From an uncultured Oxalobacteraceae bacterium (GTDB taxonomy: Bacteria; Pseudomonadota; Gammaproteobacteria; Burkholderiales; Burkholderiaceae_D): a DNA stretch of 7,072 nucleotides. The translations under genes were made by a program, and so were the position numbers. Position 1 is the stretch's first letter. Every line of letters starts with the position of its first letter. The stretch spans positions 1 to 7,072 of the forward strand of contig CALKVB010000039.1 of the NCBI GenBank assembly GCA_937996605.1, in the 5' to 3' direction. This document shows positions 5,490-7,072 of this stretch, piece by piece. Under the pieces are notes generated by a model. It was not told where the DNA came from, made no database searches, and worked only from the letters and a program-made list of their open reading frames with translations.

Positions 5490-7022
5490 CTATTTGAGCT
5501 CATTCATTTTGTCACTTTGCAAATGGACAAATCCAGCTTCGAAAAACTCTTGTATATTGGAGTTGATTTTTTGGCTTGCATCTTCTGGCCACGTCCCTTT
5601 TGCTGTAGCACATACACACTGGTCTCTTCCGTTTCTCTTTGCGGTGTAAAGACAAGCATCAGCGATCAAGATCGCTTGTTCTTGGGTAAGCAGTTCAGGA
5701 CGATGGATGAGGAAAGGATAACAGGCAATGCCGATTGAGCAGGTGCTTTTAATTTTGGTACGGTCAGAGACTTCGAATTCCATTGCGCTAACCGCTTGTC
5801 GTAGGCGACTCGCCCAACCTAGTGCTTCGTGTTCGTCATTAACACGCGCGCACAGTAAAAATTCTTCGCCCCCCCAACGAACTGCTAAATCATCTGCACG
5901 ACAATGTTCACGCAATATTCCGGCGATTTTGCTGAGCATGGCATCCCCGCAAGCGTGACCGTAGGTGTCATTGATGCTTTTAAAATGATCAATGTCCACT
6001 AACACAAAAGCGTAACGATGGCCTTTGCCATGACGTCTATCTTCGTCTGCTTTGAAAGGCACAAAATTAGACAGTGATTGCGTCAAATGGCGTCGATTGC
6101 CAAGGCCAGTGAGCGGATCCATTAAGCTAATTTTTTCAATCTCTGCATAGGCTTGTTCTAATTCCTTGGTGCGGGCTAGAACCAGCTCTTCGAGCAGGTG
6201 TTTCTGCGCATTGATACGATTGACGCGCCAACCACTGATTGTTTTGATCAGAAAAAATAGGGCAACTGCATACAATACATAGGCAAGATAGGTGCGATAC
6301 CACGGCGCTTTCACGACAAAATTAAAATCAGCTTCATCGCTGATGGTGCCATACACATTTTTAGCTCTCACACGGAAGCGGTACTTGCCTTCAAACAAAT
6401 TACTATAGTCTTGATAGTTTTCACTGTTCCAGTTCGACCAACCACTGTCATTTCCCTCTAAGAAGACTTGGTATAAATTACTTTGTTGGCCATCGTAACT
6501 GGTCGCAGCGTAATCAAAGCGTAGACGATTTTGGCTGTATTCAAGCTCAGGTGTCGAGTGTGCTCCATGGCCACCGTAGATAATGCCTTCAGCTCCACTC
6601 AGGTTACGTATCCAGGTTTGGAAGCCAATACCATAGTTTTTTGTGAGCGCGGGAGTAAAACGAAAAAGTCCTTTGGTGCCCCCAAACCACATAATCCCAG
6701 TTGAGTCGGAATAAATACGTTGCATACCCTCCGCTCGTTCACCTGTTAAAGCGCTCAGGGCCTGTGTGTGCGCTAACTTGATGCCATCCTTATCAATCCT
6801 GAGAGAACTCAATTCTTCAAAGCCTGTCTCGAGATTTTGTGAGAACAGCCAGAGTTGAGAAGTCGCATCTTGATAGATGCTATAGACCGGACGCGGAGTC
6901 TCAAATAATTGACGAAATCGTTGGTCAGGAATAAATCGATTGCTATTTGCATCGTACTGATAAATTCCTGCATTCGTACCAAATCTGACTTCACCATTGA
7001 TGAGATAGGCCCAATTTTTATT
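5490..7022 (-). CDS. membrane-bound sensor diguanylate cyclase: propeller, Y_Y_Y, TM, GGDEF (N-terminus missing)
   Basis: 510 genuine residues are visible, counted here from the codon at 7020-7022. No start lies in the window. The TTG at 6810-6812 is an internal leucine, because the same frame continues upstream with family-typical sequence. Three blade-like two-component-regulator propeller repeats appear: about 4-24 (VRFGTNAGIYQYD), 46-60 (VYSIYQDATSQLWLF) and 100-122 (IYSDSTGIMWFGGTKGLFRF). A Y_Y_Y domain follows at about 165-240 (YQVFLEGNDSGWSNW; GKYRFRVRAKNVYG), then one membrane helix (about 244-262), a coiled-coil linker (267-299) and a GGDEF domain (about 300-470). The latter has Asp343 in DIDHFK, GGEEF at 384-388 and an I-site RADD at 375-378. 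The protein should sense a periplasmic ligand and make cyclic di-GMP inside. A full protein of this family is usually much longer, so several blades and the signal peptide are lost beyond the edge. A roughly 40-residue tail after the GGDEF domain is unassigned. Confidence 0.92.
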   Translation of the reverse strand, partial: NKNWAYLINGEVRFGTNAGIYQYDANSNRFIPDQRFRQLFETPRPVYSIYQDATSQLWLFSQNLETGFEELSSLRIDKDGIKLAHTQALSALTGERAEGMQRIYSDSTGIMWFGGTKGLFRFTPALTKNYGIGFQTWIRNLSGAEGIIYGGHGAHSTPELEYSQNRLRFDYAATSYDGQQSNLYQVFLEGNDSGWSNWNSENYQDYSNLFEGKYRFRVRAKNVYGTISDEADFNFVVKAPWYRTYLAYVLYAVALFFLIKTISGWRVNRINAQKHLLEELVLARTKELEQAYAEIEKISLMDPLTGLGNRRHLTQSLSNFVPFKADEDRRHGKGHRYAFVLVDIDHFKSINDTYGHACGDAMLSKIAGILREHCRADDLAVRWGGEEFLLCARVNDEHEALGWASRLRQAVSAMEFEVSDRTKIKSTCSIGIACYPFLIHRPELLTQEQAILIADACLYTAKRNGRDQCVCATAKGTWPEDASQKINSNIQEFFEAGFVHLQSDKMNELK

Positions 7023-7072
7023 AGATCGGAAGAGCGTCGTGTAGGGAAAGAGTGTCTTCGCCTGTGTAGATC
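7023..7072 (+). other. Illumina TruSeq adapter read-through (not genomic)
   Basis: From 7023 the sequence begins AGATCGGAAGAGC and continues through CGTCGTGTAGGG and AAAGAGTGT to 7055. This is the reverse complement of the TruSeq universal adapter as known from memory. The next eight bases, CTTCGCCT (7056-7063), occupy the i5 index position and are the reverse complement of AGGCGAAG, which I recall as TruSeq HT index D505. GTGTAGATC (7064-7072) is the next piece of the P5-side adapter. These 50 bases should be trimmed. In the frame of the cyclase they encode a telltale artefact peptide containing TTLFRS. Confidence 0.97.

Noticed and set aside
5410..5649. 79-residue + strand reading frame across the end of the propeller cyclase
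   Set aside because: More than half is antisense to a firmly identified gene, and nothing supports its translation.
5661..5676. AGCGATC/GATCGCT near-palindrome
   Set aside because: It codes for the conserved IADACLY motif of the GGDEF domain, and the 2-base loop cannot form a good RNA hairpin.
5490..6812. A complete gene starting with TTG at 6812
   Set aside because: The frame stays open upstream to the adapter junction and encodes further propeller-like sequence, so this TTG is an internal leucine and the gene is truncated.
6809..6997. 62-residue reading frame on the - strand
   Set aside because: It lies out of frame over the propeller region of the cyclase, which has clear family motifs in the other frame.

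Overview
The window looks like a chromosomal fragment of a Gram-negative bacterium. Moderate base composition, a Tat-type signal peptide, PAS-GGDEF and DUF3391/HD-GYP proteins, and a propeller/Y_Y_Y/GGDEF sensor all fit a betaproteobacterium of the Burkholderiales, perhaps an Undibacterium-like Oxalobacteraceae member. The taxon is an inference. No mobile element, CRISPR array, RNA gene or defence cassette is visible.

Layout. Bases 1-690 (+) are the 3' half of an AmpG-like MFS permease, cut by the left edge. A short gap with a perfect 14-bp hairpin leads to a small membrane-anchored protein of unknown function (821-1423, +). Its 3' end overlaps by 29 bp the convergent gene 1395-3188 (-), a soluble three-PAS diguanylate cyclase. 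A 290-bp divergent intergenic region separates this from a Tat-exported thioredoxin-fold protein (3479-3991, +). Next comes an HD-GYP c-di-GMP phosphodiesterase (4031-5254, -), then a 235-bp gap, then a membrane-bound propeller/Y_Y_Y/GGDEF diguanylate cyclase (5490-7022, -) whose N-terminus is missing.

The biological theme is c-di-GMP turnover. Two diguanylate cyclases, each with an intact GG(D/E)EF signature and an RxxD inhibitory site, lie within about 5.6 kb of an HD-GYP phosphodiesterase with its metal-ligand motifs intact. One cyclase looks cytoplasmic and the other looks built to sense the periplasm. They are separate transcription units or loosely spaced, so this is a neighbourhood and not a clear operon.

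The last 50 bases (7023-7072) are not biological. They match the Illumina TruSeq adapter, including what appears to be an 8-base i5 index, so the contig ends in adapter read-through. The adapter happens to stay open in the frame of the last gene and would add a spurious peptide to it. I found no convincing undescribed system. The most notable items are the adapter end, the c-di-GMP cluster, the conserved unknown protein and several intergenic hairpins.
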